Notes: generated from the sequence alone by a model not told the origin. Positions 49,600 to 58,320 are shown, counted from the stretch's first letter. The stretch: 64,000 bases of DNA from Brevibacterium sp. p3-SID960 (GCF_025144725.1 NZ_JALXKS010000008.1:1-64000); one strand, 5' to 3'. Numbers and translations: made by a program.

Positions 49600-49628
49600 A
49601 AATTATCGGGTGTCTCCCAGCCTTTCAA
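49600..49628 (-). promoter_or_regulatory. Promoter of the Tad operon
   Basis: Minus-strand TTGAAA (49628 to 49623), 17 bp, TAATTT (49605 to 49600). The region is strikingly AT-rich for this genome. Predicted start near 49593, leader about 57 nt. Confidence 0.6.
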
Positions 49629-49719
49629 GAGGTTGCGCACAAACTGTGGAAAGAACGCATAACCTGTATCGTCCGCTGTCACCGTCTCGGCACCTGTGCC
49701 GACGTGGCAGGATGGATCC

Positions 49720-49956
49720 ATGAGTCACAATGAAGATCCGGTCGCCGGAATCCGGATCGGGCACGCCAAGCGCGAGGCGGTCATCGACACCCTCCGCGAT
49801 GCCGCCGCTGATGGCCGCCTCACCCCCGATGAACTCGATGAGCGCATCGGCCGCGCCGCGGAGGCCCGCGTCTTCGGTGACCCCGATGCACTCGTCGCCG
49901 GTCTTCCGGTCCCGCGGCCGTCTGATCAGCTGCGTGCCCTCGGCGCCCTGCGCTGA
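49720..49956 (+). CDS. Truncated DUF1707 (SHOCT-like) protein
   Basis: A 78-residue frame: residues 11-62 are a clear DUF1707 domain (RIGHAKREAVIDTLRDAA, DGRLTPDELDERIGRA). Most such proteins continue into membrane helices or a DUF4097-like domain. Here the frame stops soon after the domain, exactly where an unrelated flavoenzyme fragment begins. It may be a functional short DUF1707 protein or a stump left by deletion. Confidence 0.6.
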   Translation: MSHNEDPVAGIRIGHAKREAVIDTLRDAAADGRLTPDELDERIGRAAEARVFGDPDALVAGLPVPRPSDQLRALGALR

Positions 49957-50150
49957 ACTCTGCGACGCACTCCACTTCGACGCAGATGTCGAACGGCAGT
50001 TCGGCCGTAGACACCGCCGAAGACATCACCATCGTCTCCGCCTGCTCCGGCCACGGCGCCAGGCTCGCCCCGGCCACCGGCGAGGCGGTCGCCGCAGCAC
50101 TGGTCGAAGGCATCGCTTTGCCGGAGCGCTTCGCCTTCGTCCGCGACTGA
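49950..50150 (+). pseudogene. 3' remnant of a sarcosine/D-amino-acid oxidase-type gene
   Basis: In another frame from the DUF1707 gene, the sequence reads ALNSATHSTSTQMSNG, then [20 protein letters not shown] and [18 protein letters not shown] before TGA. SGHG followed by (A/K)xAPxTGE is the C-terminal FAD-contact of the DAO/sarcosine oxidase family. The remaining about 300 residues are absent. An in-frame ATG at 49986 could in theory start a 54-residue peptide. Confidence 0.55.
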
Positions 50151-50205
50151 GCCGCAAACGTCGCGAGTCGGGCCGCAGGCATCATGCACTACGCTAGGGA
50201 GCACT

Positions 50206-51336
50206 ATGGCCATTGACTTTTCTTCCGAGATCGCTGCCCTCAAACAGACCTACGCCTCGATCCGCGATGTCTCCGACATCGACCAGCTGCGCTCCGAGGT
50301 CGCAGAGCTGACCGAGGCTGCGGCGGCACCGGACCTGTGGGACAACCCGGATGAGGCACAGCAGGTGACCTCGAAGCTGTCCCACCGGCAAGGGCACTTG
50401 GAGAAACTCGAGAAGTTCGACTCCCGCATCGAGGACGTCGAGCTGCTCGTCTCGATGGCCGAGGACGAAGACGACGCCGACACCCTTGCCGAAGCCGAAG
50501 ACGAGATCGGCAAGCTGCGCCGCGAACTCGACTCCCTGGAGATCGCCACGCTGCTCTCGGGTGAATACGACGAGCGCGCCGCGGTCATCACCGTCCGCTC
50601 CGGCGCCGGCGGCGACGATGCCACCGACTTCGCCCAGACCCTGACCCGCATGTACATCCGCTGGGCCGAGAGCAAGGACTACAGCGTCCAGGAACTCGAC
50701 ACCTCGTATGCGGAAGGTGCCGGCGTGAAGTCGGCGACCATCCAGATCAACGCCCCGTACGCCTACGGCACGCTCTCGGTCGAGGCCGGCACGCACCGGC
50801 TCGTGCGCATCAGCCCGTTCGACTCGAACGCCCGCCGCCACACCTCGTTCGCCGCAGTCGAAGTCATCCCGCTCATCGAGGCGACCGACCACATCGACAT
50901 CGACGAGAACGACCTGCGCATCGACGTCTACCGTTCTTCAGGCCCCGGCGGCCAGTCGGTCAATACGACCGACTCGGCGGTGCGCATCACCCACGTGCCG
51001 ACTGGCACCGTGGTGAGCATGCAGAACGAGAAGTCCCAGATCCAGAACCGGGCTGCTGCGATGCGTGTCCTGCAGTCCCGTCTGCTGCAGCTCAAGCACG
51101 AGGAGGAGGAGCGGGAGAAGAAGAACCTCGCCGGTGACATCAAAGCCAGCTGGGGCGATCAGATGCGTTCGTACGTCACCCACCCGTACCAGATGGTCAA
51201 GGACCTGCGCACCGGGCACGAGGAGTCCAATCCGCCGGCGGTCTTCGACGGCGACATCGACGCGTTCCTCGAAGCTGGCATCCGCTGGCGCAAGGAGCAG
51301 CAGAAAGCCGCCGAAGCCGAGGCGGAGCTCGCCTGA
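50206..51336 (+). CDS. prfB: Peptide chain release factor 2
   Basis: Recognises UAA/UGA and triggers peptide release. A 376-residue protein with [14 protein letters not shown] containing the SPF anticodon tripeptide (near residue 204) and [19 protein letters not shown] with the catalytic GGQ (near residue 245). The frame is continuous from ATG: the programmed +1 frameshift at about codon 25 found in many bacteria is absent. TACGCT at 50190-50195 and GGGAG before the ATG suggest a very short leader. Confidence 0.96.
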   Translation: MAIDFSSEIAALKQTYASIRDVSDIDQLRSEVAELTEAAAAPDLWDNPDEAQQVTSKLSHRQGHLEKLEKFDSRIEDVELLVSMAEDEDDADTLAEAEDEIGKLRRELDSLEIATLLSGEYDERAAVITVRSGAGGDDATDFAQTLTRMYIRWAESKDYSVQELDTSYAEGAGVKSATIQINAPYAYGTLSVEAGTHRLVRISPFDSNARRHTSFAAVEVIPLIEATDHIDIDENDLRIDVYRSSGPGGQSVNTTDSAVRITHVPTGTVVSMQNEKSQIQNRAAAMRVLQSRLLQLKHEEEEREKKNLAGDIKASWGDQMRSYVTHPYQMVKDLRTGHEESNPPAVFDGDIDAFLEAGIRWRKEQQKAAEAEAELA

Positions 51337-51420
51337 TCTGACCGGTATCCGCAGGCGATCTCACACCGAACCGTGAGCGACTCGCCAGATGAAGTGCGCG
51401 CATTGGCCGATGGAAGTTCG

Positions 51421-51426
51421 TACAGT
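51421..51426 (+). promoter_or_regulatory. -10 box upstream of ftsE
   Basis: TACAGT. Start near 51433, leaving about 35 nt before the preferred ftsE TTG. No convincing -35. Confidence 0.4.
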
Positions 51427-51467
51427 GGGAGCGATTGCCACTGTCCCTCTGCGATTGCGAACCTCAT

Positions 51468-52157
51468 TTGATCACCTTCGAATCGGTCACCAAAGTCTAC
51501 GATTCCAAGGCTCAGCCAGCCCTGAACGACATCTCCTTCACCGCTGAGGCCGGTGAATTCGTCTTCCTCGTCGGCGCTTCGGGCTCGGGAAAATCGACCG
51601 TCATCCGCCTGGTGCTGCGCGAAGAGGTGCCCACCGCCGGCCGGATCCGGGTGGCCGGGAAGTCCGTGGTCAAGATGCCCTCATGGCGGGTGCCGTACCT
51701 GCGCCGCAATATCGGCACCGTGTTTCAGGATTTCCGGCTGCTGCCGAACAAGACCGTTTTCGACAACGTCGCCTTCACCCTCCACGTCATCGGCAAGACC
51801 AGGGCAGCGATCTCGACTTTGGTGCCCGATGTGCTTGAAACCGTCGGATTGGAGGGCAAGCACAAACGCTATCCGCACGAACTCTCCGGCGGCGAGCAGC
51901 AGCGCGTGGCCATCGCCCGTGCAGTCGTCAACAAGCCGGCGATCCTCCTCGCCGACGAGCCGACCGGCAACCTCGACCCGATCACCGGCGACGAGATCAT
52001 GGAAGTCCTGCAGCGCATCAACCGCGCCGGCACCACCGTGCTCATGGCCACCCACGACGGCGACATCGTCAACCGGATGAATCGCCGCGTCATCGAGCTG
52101 AGCAACGGCCGGATCGTCCGTGACGACGAGCACGGCAGCTACGGGGTGAGCGCATGA
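51468..52157 (+). CDS. ftsE: Cell division ATP-binding protein FtsE
   Basis: ABC ATPase that with FtsX activates septal murein hydrolases. 229 residues, the family length: [17 protein letters not shown] (Walker A near residue 30), [16 protein letters not shown] (Q-loop), [27 protein letters not shown] chose the TTG at 51468 because FtsE proteins begin MIxFxxVTKxY (here [12 protein letters not shown]). A TTG at 51435, nearer the predicted start of transcription, would add 11 residues. Confidence 0.92.
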   Translation: MITFESVTKVYDSKAQPALNDISFTAEAGEFVFLVGASGSGKSTVIRLVLREEVPTAGRIRVAGKSVVKMPSWRVPYLRRNIGTVFQDFRLLPNKTVFDNVAFTLHVIGKTRAAISTLVPDVLETVGLEGKHKRYPHELSGGEQQRVAIARAVVNKPAILLADEPTGNLDPITGDEIMEVLQRINRAGTTVLMATHDGDIVNRMNRRVIELSNGRIVRDDEHGSYGVSA

Positions 52158-53068
52158 GGTTCTCCTTCATCCTCTCCGAGACGTGGAACGGCCTGCGCCG
52201 GAACATGTCGATGGTTGTCTCGGTCATCCTCGTCACGTTCGTCTCCTTGCTCTTCGTCGGTGCGGCCGCACTGCTGCAGATGCAGATTTCGGGTATGAAG
52301 GATTACTGGTACGACCGTGTGCAGGTGGCGATCTTCCTGTGCCCGCCGGATTCCGAGGCACCGACCTGCGCGACCGGTGAGGCGACGGCCGAGCAGAAGC
52401 AGCAGATCGAGACGGCCCTCGAAGGCGCTGACCTGAGCCCGTATGTCGAAGATGTCATCTTCGAGGACAAGGCGATGGCCTACAAGCTCTTCCAGGAGCA
52501 GTTCGAGGGCACCTCTTTAGAGGGCTCCATCCCCGAAGACCAGATGCAGGAGTCGTATCGAGTCAAGCTCGCTGATGCTGAGCAGTACGAGATCATCAAC
52601 GAGTACTTCTCCGCCACGCCCGGTGTTGAGGAAGTCGTCGACCAAAACCAGCTGCTCGATCGGCTGTTCTCCGTCATGAACGTCATGACAGCGATCGCGA
52701 TCGGCATCGCTGGGATCATGCTGCTGTGCGCTGTCCTCCTGATCGCTACGACGATCCGGCTCTCAGCGTTCTCCAGACGCAGAGAGACCGGCATCATGCG
52801 ACTGGTCGGCGCTTCGAACATGTTCATCCAGCTGCCGTTCGTGCTCGAAGGAGTCATCGCTGCGGCGATCGGATCCCTGATGGCAGCCTTGGGATTGGCT
52901 GTGATCGTGCACTTCGGCGTCGCTGGTTGGTTACAATCGCAATTGGCGAGCTTCGACCTGGTCTCAGTCGCCGACGTCGCTCTCATCGCACCGTTCCTGG
53001 TGCTGGTGGGCGTGCTCATGGCTGGACTGTCCTCGCTCGTGACGCTGCGCCGGTACATGAAGGTCTGA
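52154..53068 (+). CDS. ftsX: Cell division protein FtsX
   Basis: A 304-residue four-helix permease-like partner of FtsE. N-terminal [20 protein letters not shown] and TM1, a large extracellular loop with one Cys pair ([10 protein letters not shown]), then three helices including [20 protein letters not shown] and [20 protein letters not shown]. The loop contacts a hydrolase outside the membrane. Overlaps ftsE by 4 nt. Confidence 0.94.
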   Translation: MRFSFILSETWNGLRRNMSMVVSVILVTFVSLLFVGAAALLQMQISGMKDYWYDRVQVAIFLCPPDSEAPTCATGEATAEQKQQIETALEGADLSPYVEDVIFEDKAMAYKLFQEQFEGTSLEGSIPEDQMQESYRVKLADAEQYEIINEYFSATPGVEEVVDQNQLLDRLFSVMNVMTAIAIGIAGIMLLCAVLLIATTIRLSAFSRRRETGIMRLVGASNMFIQLPFVLEGVIAAAIGSLMAALGLAVIVHFGVAGWLQSQLASFDLVSVADVALIAPFLVLVGVLMAGLSSLVTLRRYMKV

Positions 53069-53078
53069 GTGGGAACAG

Positions 53079-54326
53079 ATGCTGAAGACGAACGGACGGA
53101 TCCTTCCCGCGCTGCTGCTGGCAGCAATCGCCATGTTCCTCACGCTGCTGATGCCCGTGACCTCGGCAGTGGCGAATCCCAAAGAGCAGAAGAACCGGAT
53201 CGACAAGCGCGTCGAGGAACTGCAGAAGGAGTTCCGCGACCTCGACAATGACCTCGCCCGCACCATCGCAGAGAAGGAAGCGGCCGAAGAGGAGATGCCC
53301 GGGGCTGAGGAAGCTCTCGGCCAGGCGCAGGAAGAACTCGAGGACGCACAGCGTGAAGACGAAGAACTCGGCGCCCGTCTGACGTCTGCCGAGAACGCCC
53401 AGTCGAGCCTGCAGGATGACATCAACAGGGGCGAAGCCGACCTGGACAAGAAGCAGAAATCGGTGACGAAGATCGCCCGCCAGGCGTACCAGAACTCCGG
53501 AGTCACTTCAGATGTGGCGATGCTGCTGCAGATGGCGAGTAAGCAGAACGGAGCTTCGGGAGCGACGCGCGTCGACTCGGCAGTGCGTGCGCAGCAGCGC
53601 AGCATCACTCAGCTGTCGGAGCAGCGTTCGCTCAACATGAACAACAAGGACCGCCTCGATGCAGTCACCGAGGAGATCGCAGACCTGAAGGAAGAAGCTG
53701 CGAAGGTGGTGCTGCGCAAGGAAGCTGCAGAACGCGACGCGAAGCAGAAGCGCGACGACCTGGACTCGCTCATCACCACGAAGGATGAGGCTTCCAAGCG
53801 CATCGAAGACAGTCGTGACGAGGCTGAGCGGCAGCTTGAAGAGCAGCAGGCAGAGCAGGACCGGCTTGCCAAGGAAGTCGAGGAGTGGGAGAAGGAGCAG
53901 GAGAAGAAGGGCCTGCCCACCGGCAACGGCGACCTCATCAACCCAGCGCAGGGATACCCGACCACCTCACCGTTCGGCTACCGCATCCACCCGATCTCCA
54001 AGCGGCGCAAACTGCATACCGGCACCGACTTCGGCATGGGTTGCGGCTCGCCGGTGCGCGCAGCCGGTGATGGTGTCGTCGTCTCAGCCGGATGGGCCGG
54101 TGGCTACGGCAACCGGGTCGTGATCTCCCACGGCAAGATGAAGGGCTCCAAGATCGCCTCGACCTACAGCCACAACTCCAGTCTCAAGGTGCGGTCCGGC
54201 ACACGGGTCAAGCAGGGGCAGGTCATCGCCTCCTCCGGCACGACGGGTGCCTCAACCGGCTGCCACCTGCACTTCGAGATCATGCAGAACGGCTCGTACG
54301 TCAACCCGATGCCCTGGATCAGCTGA
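53079..54326 (+). CDS. Secreted M23 (LytM) murein hydrolase with coiled coil
   Basis: A 415-residue exported protein with signal peptide (cleavage near TSAVA, residue 28), a long coiled coil at about residues 35-275 with very high Glu/Lys/Gln content, and a C-terminal LytM domain (FGYRIHPISKRRKLHTGTDF, then TGCHLHFEIMQNG). All four zinc/catalytic residues of LytM appear present, so it may be enzymatically active, unlike EnvC. Located 10 bp after ftsX; FtsEX-coiled-coil hydrolase pairs (EnvC, RipC, PcsB) are well known, so it is the likely FtsEX partner. Confidence 0.92.
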   Translation: MLKTNGRILPALLLAAIAMFLTLLMPVTSAVANPKEQKNRIDKRVEELQKEFRDLDNDLARTIAEKEAAEEEMPGAEEALGQAQEELEDAQREDEELGARLTSAENAQSSLQDDINRGEADLDKKQKSVTKIARQAYQNSGVTSDVAMLLQMASKQNGASGATRVDSAVRAQQRSITQLSEQRSLNMNNKDRLDAVTEEIADLKEEAAKVVLRKEAAERDAKQKRDDLDSLITTKDEASKRIEDSRDEAERQLEEQQAEQDRLAKEVEEWEKEQEKKGLPTGNGDLINPAQGYPTTSPFGYRIHPISKRRKLHTGTDFGMGCGSPVRAAGDGVVVSAGWAGGYGNRVVISHGKMKGSKIASTYSHNSSLKVRSGTRVKQGQVIASSGTTGASTGCHLHFEIMQNGSYVNPMPWIS

Positions 54327-54335
54327 TCCGGCCAC

Positions 54336-54374
54336 CGGGTGTGGCCGAGCCGGCAGCCGGCCCAGCCACACCCG
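54336..54374 (+). terminator. Hairpin terminator after the M23 gene
   Basis: CGGGTGTGGC and GCCACACCCG form a 10-bp stem, with an inner GCCGG/CCGGC stem on the same axis. Begins 9 bp after the stop; no T-tract. Confidence 0.65.
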
Positions 54375-54508
54375 AAGGGGCCGCGTGTTTCACTGTGCGG
54401 TTATCAGACAACAATCGCTCAGCCCCTGTCCTATACAGCTGCGACCATGGCTGACACCGACTGTGCCGGTGTGCAGGTGCAACTGCAGGGGTGAGGGCGG
54501 CGAGGTTC

Positions 54509-56143
54509 TCATGACGGGTGTTCCTCTTCAGCTGAGAAGAGCCCGTCGTTCACGTCGTCGTGTGAGGCTGGGGAACCAGGCTGGGACTGGGCGCTGCCGG
54601 GCGCGGTACTGGCGATGAGTTCGGCATGCCGGCGGTGCAGCACAGACCCCGGCGGATGGGTCCTTGCTGTCGTGCCTCCCGGCAGCGTCCACGTCAGCAC
54701 CCCTGTTCGGGGCTCGCGTCTGAGTCTGAACACTCCCTGCGTCTTGAGCTGATGGTGCTGTTTGCACAGCGGGTGCAGGTTCTCCATGGTCGTCGGACCG
54801 CCGCGGGTAGGGTGCCGATGATTGAAGGGCTCGATGTGGTCGAGCTCAGCTTTCGCCGCTGGCCGGTCGCAGCCGGGGGCGGTGCAGTGTCGCCAGCGTG
54901 CCACGAGTGCATGCCGCATGCGCGCACCGATCGTGTACGTCGTCGCGACATGGTCGAGGACTTCGCCGGTGGCTGGGTCGGTGAGCAGACGGTAGATCGT
55001 GTCTCCGCCCGAGCCGACCAGCTGGCGAGCGACGTCGGGGCTGATGGGGCTGCCGTCGACCGAGCCGGGAAGTTCATCGGCGGCCGGGCTCTCAGAGAGT
55101 GCCATGGCCGGGACGGTGATGGTGATCTTGGCCTGGCGCTCGAGCCACTGGCCGCTGGCGGGACATGAGATGGGCGTGTCGCTGAGCAGGTCGGCGAGAT
55201 CGTCCGCCAATGGATCAAGTGGTGAAGCCGTGTGGCCGGAGGATTCCTGCCGCCTGGCCAGCGCCTGCTGAGCGAGGTCAAGCGTGTTGACGTCGCCGCC
55301 GATCGTCGCGCCGATGAGGAAGTCGTACTTCAGCTGCTCGAAGGAACGAGTATCGGCGAAGACATGGTTCTCCGGCAGGTCGAACCCGGCGGTGTATCCG
55401 CGGACCACACATCGGGCCATGCCCTCGAGCCGCGCGTGAAGCAGCGCGATCTCATGGGACGGGCCCTGGGCGATGAGTGTGCCGCGGCCGTGCTGGTCGT
55501 AGAACGCCTCGACCCGCCGGCGCTCACGGATCTGCTGGGCATGCTCGGCGCGCGTGACCAGCGCGGCAATCGCGGCCTTGACCTCCGAGAAGTACACGCT
55601 CTTCTTCGTGGCCGTAATCGTGGCCAGCAGCGTATCCAGCTGACCGAGGAGGGCCGGGTCGACTGATGCTGCCTGCCCGGCGGCGAAGACGAATCGATCG
55701 AAGCTCAGCACGCCCCCACGCACCTGTGCGGTGAGCTTCGGGAGCCCGATGAACGCAGTGGCAGCGCCGGTCACCCGTGACCACGCGGTGTTCGACGTGA
55801 CATCGAGGGCGTGGGCAAGAGCGGCCAGCGTCGGTTTGCCGATGCGATCACGCAGCCAGGTGAGCGCCTCTGCGCGCGCTGCATCGGAAACTCCGCCTGC
55901 TGGTTGCGGTTCAACCGCAGTCTCAACCGAGTCGGCACCGGCAAGAGAGTGCAGCGCATCGACCTGCGTGTCGATGTTGTCACGGCTGTCGGCGCGGACG
56001 CGTTCGAGCACGACGCCGAACATCTCCTCATACCCCTGCAGCTGTGCCCGCTCGAGAGCGCTGAGGGACTGCTCGAACGCGCAGAACCGAGTCCGGTACG
56101 CCCCAGCAGGCGCCGGCACGCGAGCCTCAGCTGTCGCCGTCAT
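54509..56143 (-). CDS. DUF222/HNH endonuclease domain protein (13E12 type)
   Basis: A 544-residue second member of the family at 6376-8367. DUF222 occupies about residues 30-400 (FIGLPKLTAQVRGGVLSFDR; the paralogue has FVGLPRLTALVLRGQVPFER). The HNH motif reads CTAPGCDRPAAKAELDHIEP, FNHRHPTRGG, LCKQHHQLKTQG. GGGAGG lies 9 bp before the ATG. Like its paralogue it is inserted antisense within a conserved forward block (between the FtsEX hydrolase and smpB). Function not established. Confidence 0.85.
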   Translation of the reverse strand: MTATAEARVPAPAGAYRTRFCAFEQSLSALERAQLQGYEEMFGVVLERVRADSRDNIDTQVDALHSLAGADSVETAVEPQPAGGVSDAARAEALTWLRDRIGKPTLAALAHALDVTSNTAWSRVTGAATAFIGLPKLTAQVRGGVLSFDRFVFAAGQAASVDPALLGQLDTLLATITATKKSVYFSEVKAAIAALVTRAEHAQQIRERRRVEAFYDQHGRGTLIAQGPSHEIALLHARLEGMARCVVRGYTAGFDLPENHVFADTRSFEQLKYDFLIGATIGGDVNTLDLAQQALARRQESSGHTASPLDPLADDLADLLSDTPISCPASGQWLERQAKITITVPAMALSESPAADELPGSVDGSPISPDVARQLVGSGGDTIYRLLTDPATGEVLDHVATTYTIGARMRHALVARWRHCTAPGCDRPAAKAELDHIEPFNHRHPTRGGPTTMENLHPLCKQHHQLKTQGVFRLRREPRTGVLTWTLPGGTTARTHPPGSVLHRRHAELIASTAPGSAQSQPGSPASHDDVNDGLFSAEEEHPS

Positions 56144-56375
56144 CGCCGTCGCCTCCCTTCGCTGGTCGATTAAGTGTCTCCATCACACCACCAGGCACGG
56201 ACAACGCAGGGTGACCAGGGACAACGCCAATCGCTGACGCACGGGGAGCCGCTACGATGATCGCCTTCCCCGTCATGTCCATCGCCCCTCTGCCGATCCG
56301 GTTCCGTCGTGCATCTCCACCACTGTCGCCATGACAGCATGAGGCACTGACATCGCGGGCTCACCAGGCCGAACA

Positions 56376-56441
56376 CTCGAACACGGCAACGCGCTCGCAC
56401 ACGGCAGCGCGCTCGCAACCGGCAGCTGGCTCGCACACCAG
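56376..56441. repeat. 18-bp tandem repeat, 3.7 copies
   Basis: Units start at 56376, 56394, 56412 and 56430 with the form CTCGCACACGGCAGCGCG and 2-4 differences between copies. Confidence 0.75.
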
Positions 56442-56442
56442 T

Positions 56443-56459
56443 CACCGCCTCGGGAACGG
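56443..56459 (+). repeat. Dispersed word, exact copy
   Basis: CACCGCCTCGGGAACGG, directly abutting the palindrome upstream of the smpB promoter. Confidence 0.8.
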
Positions 56460-56496
56460 TGCTCACTGTGAGCACAGGACCCTGTGCGCCATCCGG

Positions 56497-56502
56497 TACA
56501 AT
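56497..56502 (+). promoter_or_regulatory. -10 box of smpB
   Basis: TACAAT; start near 56508, leader about 43 nt with GAGGAGGAG before the ATG. No good -35 hexamer; the palindrome at 56459-56475 ends there. Confidence 0.5.
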
Positions 56503-56550
56503 GGTGCCTTCGTGCGCGCACGCGTGCGTCCAAGAGAGGAGAGGAGGAGC

Positions 56551-57021
56551 ATGGCCAAGGAACAGGGCAGGAAGACGATCGCCAAGAACCGCCGCGCCCG
56601 ATACGAGTACCACATCGAGGACATCTATGAGGCCGGGCTCGTCCTCACCGGCACCGAGGTCAAGTCGCTGCGCGAGGGACGCGCCTCGTTGACCGACGGC
56701 TTTGGGCTCATCTTCCAGGGTGAGGCGTGGTTGGAGAATGTCCACATCCCCGAGTATCTGCAGGGCACGTGGACGAATCATTCGGCCCGCCGCAGGCGCA
56801 AGATGCTGCTGCACAAGGACGAGATCCTCAAGATCTCGCACAAGCTCAAGGAATCCGGACGCACCCTCGTTCCGCTGGAGCTGTACTTCGACGGTTCGCG
56901 GGCGAAGGTCGAAATCGCGGTCGCGCGCGGAAAGAAGGACTGGGACAAACGCGAGACGCTGCGTCGCAAGCAGGATGAGCGCGAGGCCCAGCGCGCGATG
57001 TCGCTGCGCCGTCAGGCCTGA
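56551..57021 (+). CDS. smpB: SsrA-binding protein
   Basis: A 156-residue RNA-binding protein that delivers tmRNA to stalled ribosomes. [46 protein letters not shown] and a basic C-terminal tail ([16 protein letters not shown]) are typical. The ATG at 56551 has a strong GAGGAGG 5-6 bp upstream. Its partner RNA ssrA is 718 bp downstream. Confidence 0.96.
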   Translation: MAKEQGRKTIAKNRRARYEYHIEDIYEAGLVLTGTEVKSLREGRASLTDGFGLIFQGEAWLENVHIPEYLQGTWTNHSARRRRKMLLHKDEILKISHKLKESGRTLVPLELYFDGSRAKVEIAVARGKKDWDKRETLRRKQDEREAQRAMSLRRQA

Positions 57022-57083
57022 TCCAGCGGAAGCGGAAGCGGTTCCGCCGCGCTGTTCACATCTCGTTGTGACCTCTCATCATC

Positions 57084-57099
57084 CCGTTCCCGAGGCGGG
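57084..57099 (-). repeat. Dispersed word, minus-strand copy
   Basis: Minus-strand CCCGCCTCGGGAACGG, directly adjoining the first DnaA-box-like site. Confidence 0.75.
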
Positions 57100-57413
57100 C
57101 CATCCACAGTGCTTTCGCCCGCGTTTAGCCTGTGGTTGGGTGTGGGTTGCAGGCACATTGTCCACACTGTCTGGGGATATGTGTGGATAACGGTTGAAAT
57201 GCTGTGCATGATCAAGTCCGGACTGATTCCAGGTCAGCGTAGCCCTTCACCGTGCAAGCCGCTGATCAGCGGCGATGCATGATCGCGTGGGCTGTGATAG
57301 TGGCCAGTGCCGAGGTGAGGTGCAGGTGCCGCAAAGACTTGCCCCGCCGGGAATCGGCTGGGTTTCCACAGTTTTCTATGGGGGTTGTGGACAGCCGGCT
57401 GACGTGTGGATAA
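57100..57413. other. Cluster of six DnaA-box-like sites
   Basis: CCATCCACA (57100-57108, +), TTGTCCACA (57158-57166, +), TTATCCACA (57182-57190, -), GTTTCCACA (57362-57370, +, one mismatch), CTGTCCACA (57386-57394, -) and TTATCCACA (57405-57413, -). Two are the perfect E. coli consensus, others fit the high-GC actinobacterial form. dnaA and dnaN are not here, so this is not obviously oriC. Confidence 0.65.
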
Positions 57414-57487
57414 CAGTGTGACCTGCGGTCATCGGCACCGCGAGCAGAGGCGGGAGTCGAACCGGTGCCCTGACTGCCGGTGCCATC

Positions 57488-57588
57488 GTGGCAGCGTCAT
57501 CGCGGAGGTGTATGCGGGGCAGTGTCATCGTGTCGGTTTCTGCGTGGCAGTGTCATCGTGTCGGTTTCTGCGTGGCAGTGTCATCGTG
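57488..57588. repeat. 28-bp tandem repeat
   Basis: Two perfect units (57518-57545, 57546-57573) beginning GGCAGTGTCATCGTGTCGG, a 15-bp partial third, and a degenerate copy upstream from 57488. Confidence 0.85.
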
Positions 57589-57739
57589 GCGACGCCGTGC
57601 GGCATCTCAGCGACCCGCGGTCGGTGAGACCCGGGAATAGACTTGGGGGGCGTGTGTTGAGCTGATAGACTCACGGTCTGCCGTTGACGGACAGCCGCCC
57701 CGGGCGGACCCGCCAGCGGGTTGTTTGGAAAGTGAATAT

Positions 57740-58113
57740 GGGGATGATCGGTTTCGACGTCGTTCAATGCGTCGGGAGAAGCGGGCCGAGAATGTAGAGT
57801 CATCTCGTTAACGTTCTCTGCAAAAAAATAAGTGCTAAGTCTAACGACCGCACCGAATTCGCCCTCGCTGCCTGATTTCAGCGAGCTGCGATTCTGTCAG
57901 TCTAGAGTCGCTTCCGCTCTAGTTTCTGGCATCAGCTAGGAAGCCACTGCCGCTGGCATATGTTGGGGATGTCAGCGGAACACTCACTCAACTCCGTTCG
58001 TTGGCCACCGTGTTCGTGCGAGGGCCAGGACCTAAGAGACGTTCTCACGAACTGCGCCCGGAGAAGTCCCGATAACTTGCCGACGGACGCGGGTTCGATT
58101 CCCGCCATCTCCA
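57740..58113 (+). ncRNA. ssrA: Transfer-messenger RNA
   Basis: The 5' end GGGGATG pairs with 3' CATCTCC to form the acceptor stem; GGGTTCGATTCCC forms the T-arm; GATCGGTTTCGAC near the 5' end is the conserved tmRNA start. The tag frame begins at the resume codon GCT (57834) and reads AKSNDRTEFALAA before TGA at 57873-57875. The terminal CCA is not encoded (ACTC follows the acceptor stem), so it must be added enzymatically. It rescues stalled ribosomes with SmpB. Confidence 0.95.
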
Positions 58114-58121
58114 CTCTCGAC

Positions 58122-58164
58122 AAGCCCTGTGGGCCGGTGCACTACCGGTCTGCAGGGCTTTTGT
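58122..58164 (+). terminator. ssrA terminator
   Basis: AAGCCCTG (58122-58129) and CAGGGCTT (58153-58160) form the stem, with CCGGT/ACCGG continuing it inside, followed by TTTTG. It starts 9 bp after the tmRNA acceptor stem. Confidence 0.8.
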
Positions 58165-58320
58165 CATGCCCACTCAGCCGTCGATCTCACCGCTCCCGAG
58201 GCGTCCCTCACCAGCTTGCCCAACGCCACCGCTGACCTGGAGTGACGATGGAACGCAGCCACTGCCGCGGGCGCGGGAAGCGCGGGGGATATACAGATGC
58301 TCCCACGCCGCAAAATGCGC

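Larger units (their letters stand above)
56144..56550. other. Spacer between HNH gene and smpB
   Basis: 407 bp without a gene. Contents in order: an 18-bp tandem repeat (56376-56441), a perfect dispersed word (56443-56459), a 17-bp palindrome GTGCTCA CTG TGAGCAC (56459-56475), the smpB -10 TACAAT (56497-56502) and an alternating GCGCGCAC run before the ribosome-binding site. Confidence 0.6.
57022..57739. other. 718-bp spacer between smpB and ssrA
   Basis: No gene is visible. It contains a minus-strand dispersed word (57084-57099), six DnaA-box-like sites (57100-57413), a 28-bp tandem repeat (57488-57588), and two short hairpins next to ssrA: CCGCCC C GGGCGG (57694-57706) and ACCCGC CA GCGGGT (57708-57721). 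Confidence 0.7.

Noticed and set aside
54375..54508. Small gene between the M23 terminator and the HNH gene
   Set aside because: No frame with a ribosome-binding site and sensible codon use; only short spurious frames.
57406..57665. Small Cys/Arg/His-rich frames in the smpB-ssrA spacer
   Set aside because: They run through the 28-bp repeat, lack ribosome-binding sites and have no recognisable domain.
57022..57739. Chromosomal origin oriC
   Set aside because: DnaA boxes cluster here, but dnaA, dnaN, rpmH and gyrase genes are absent, and smpB-ssrA is not the usual oriC neighbourhood. Reported as a DnaA-box cluster instead.
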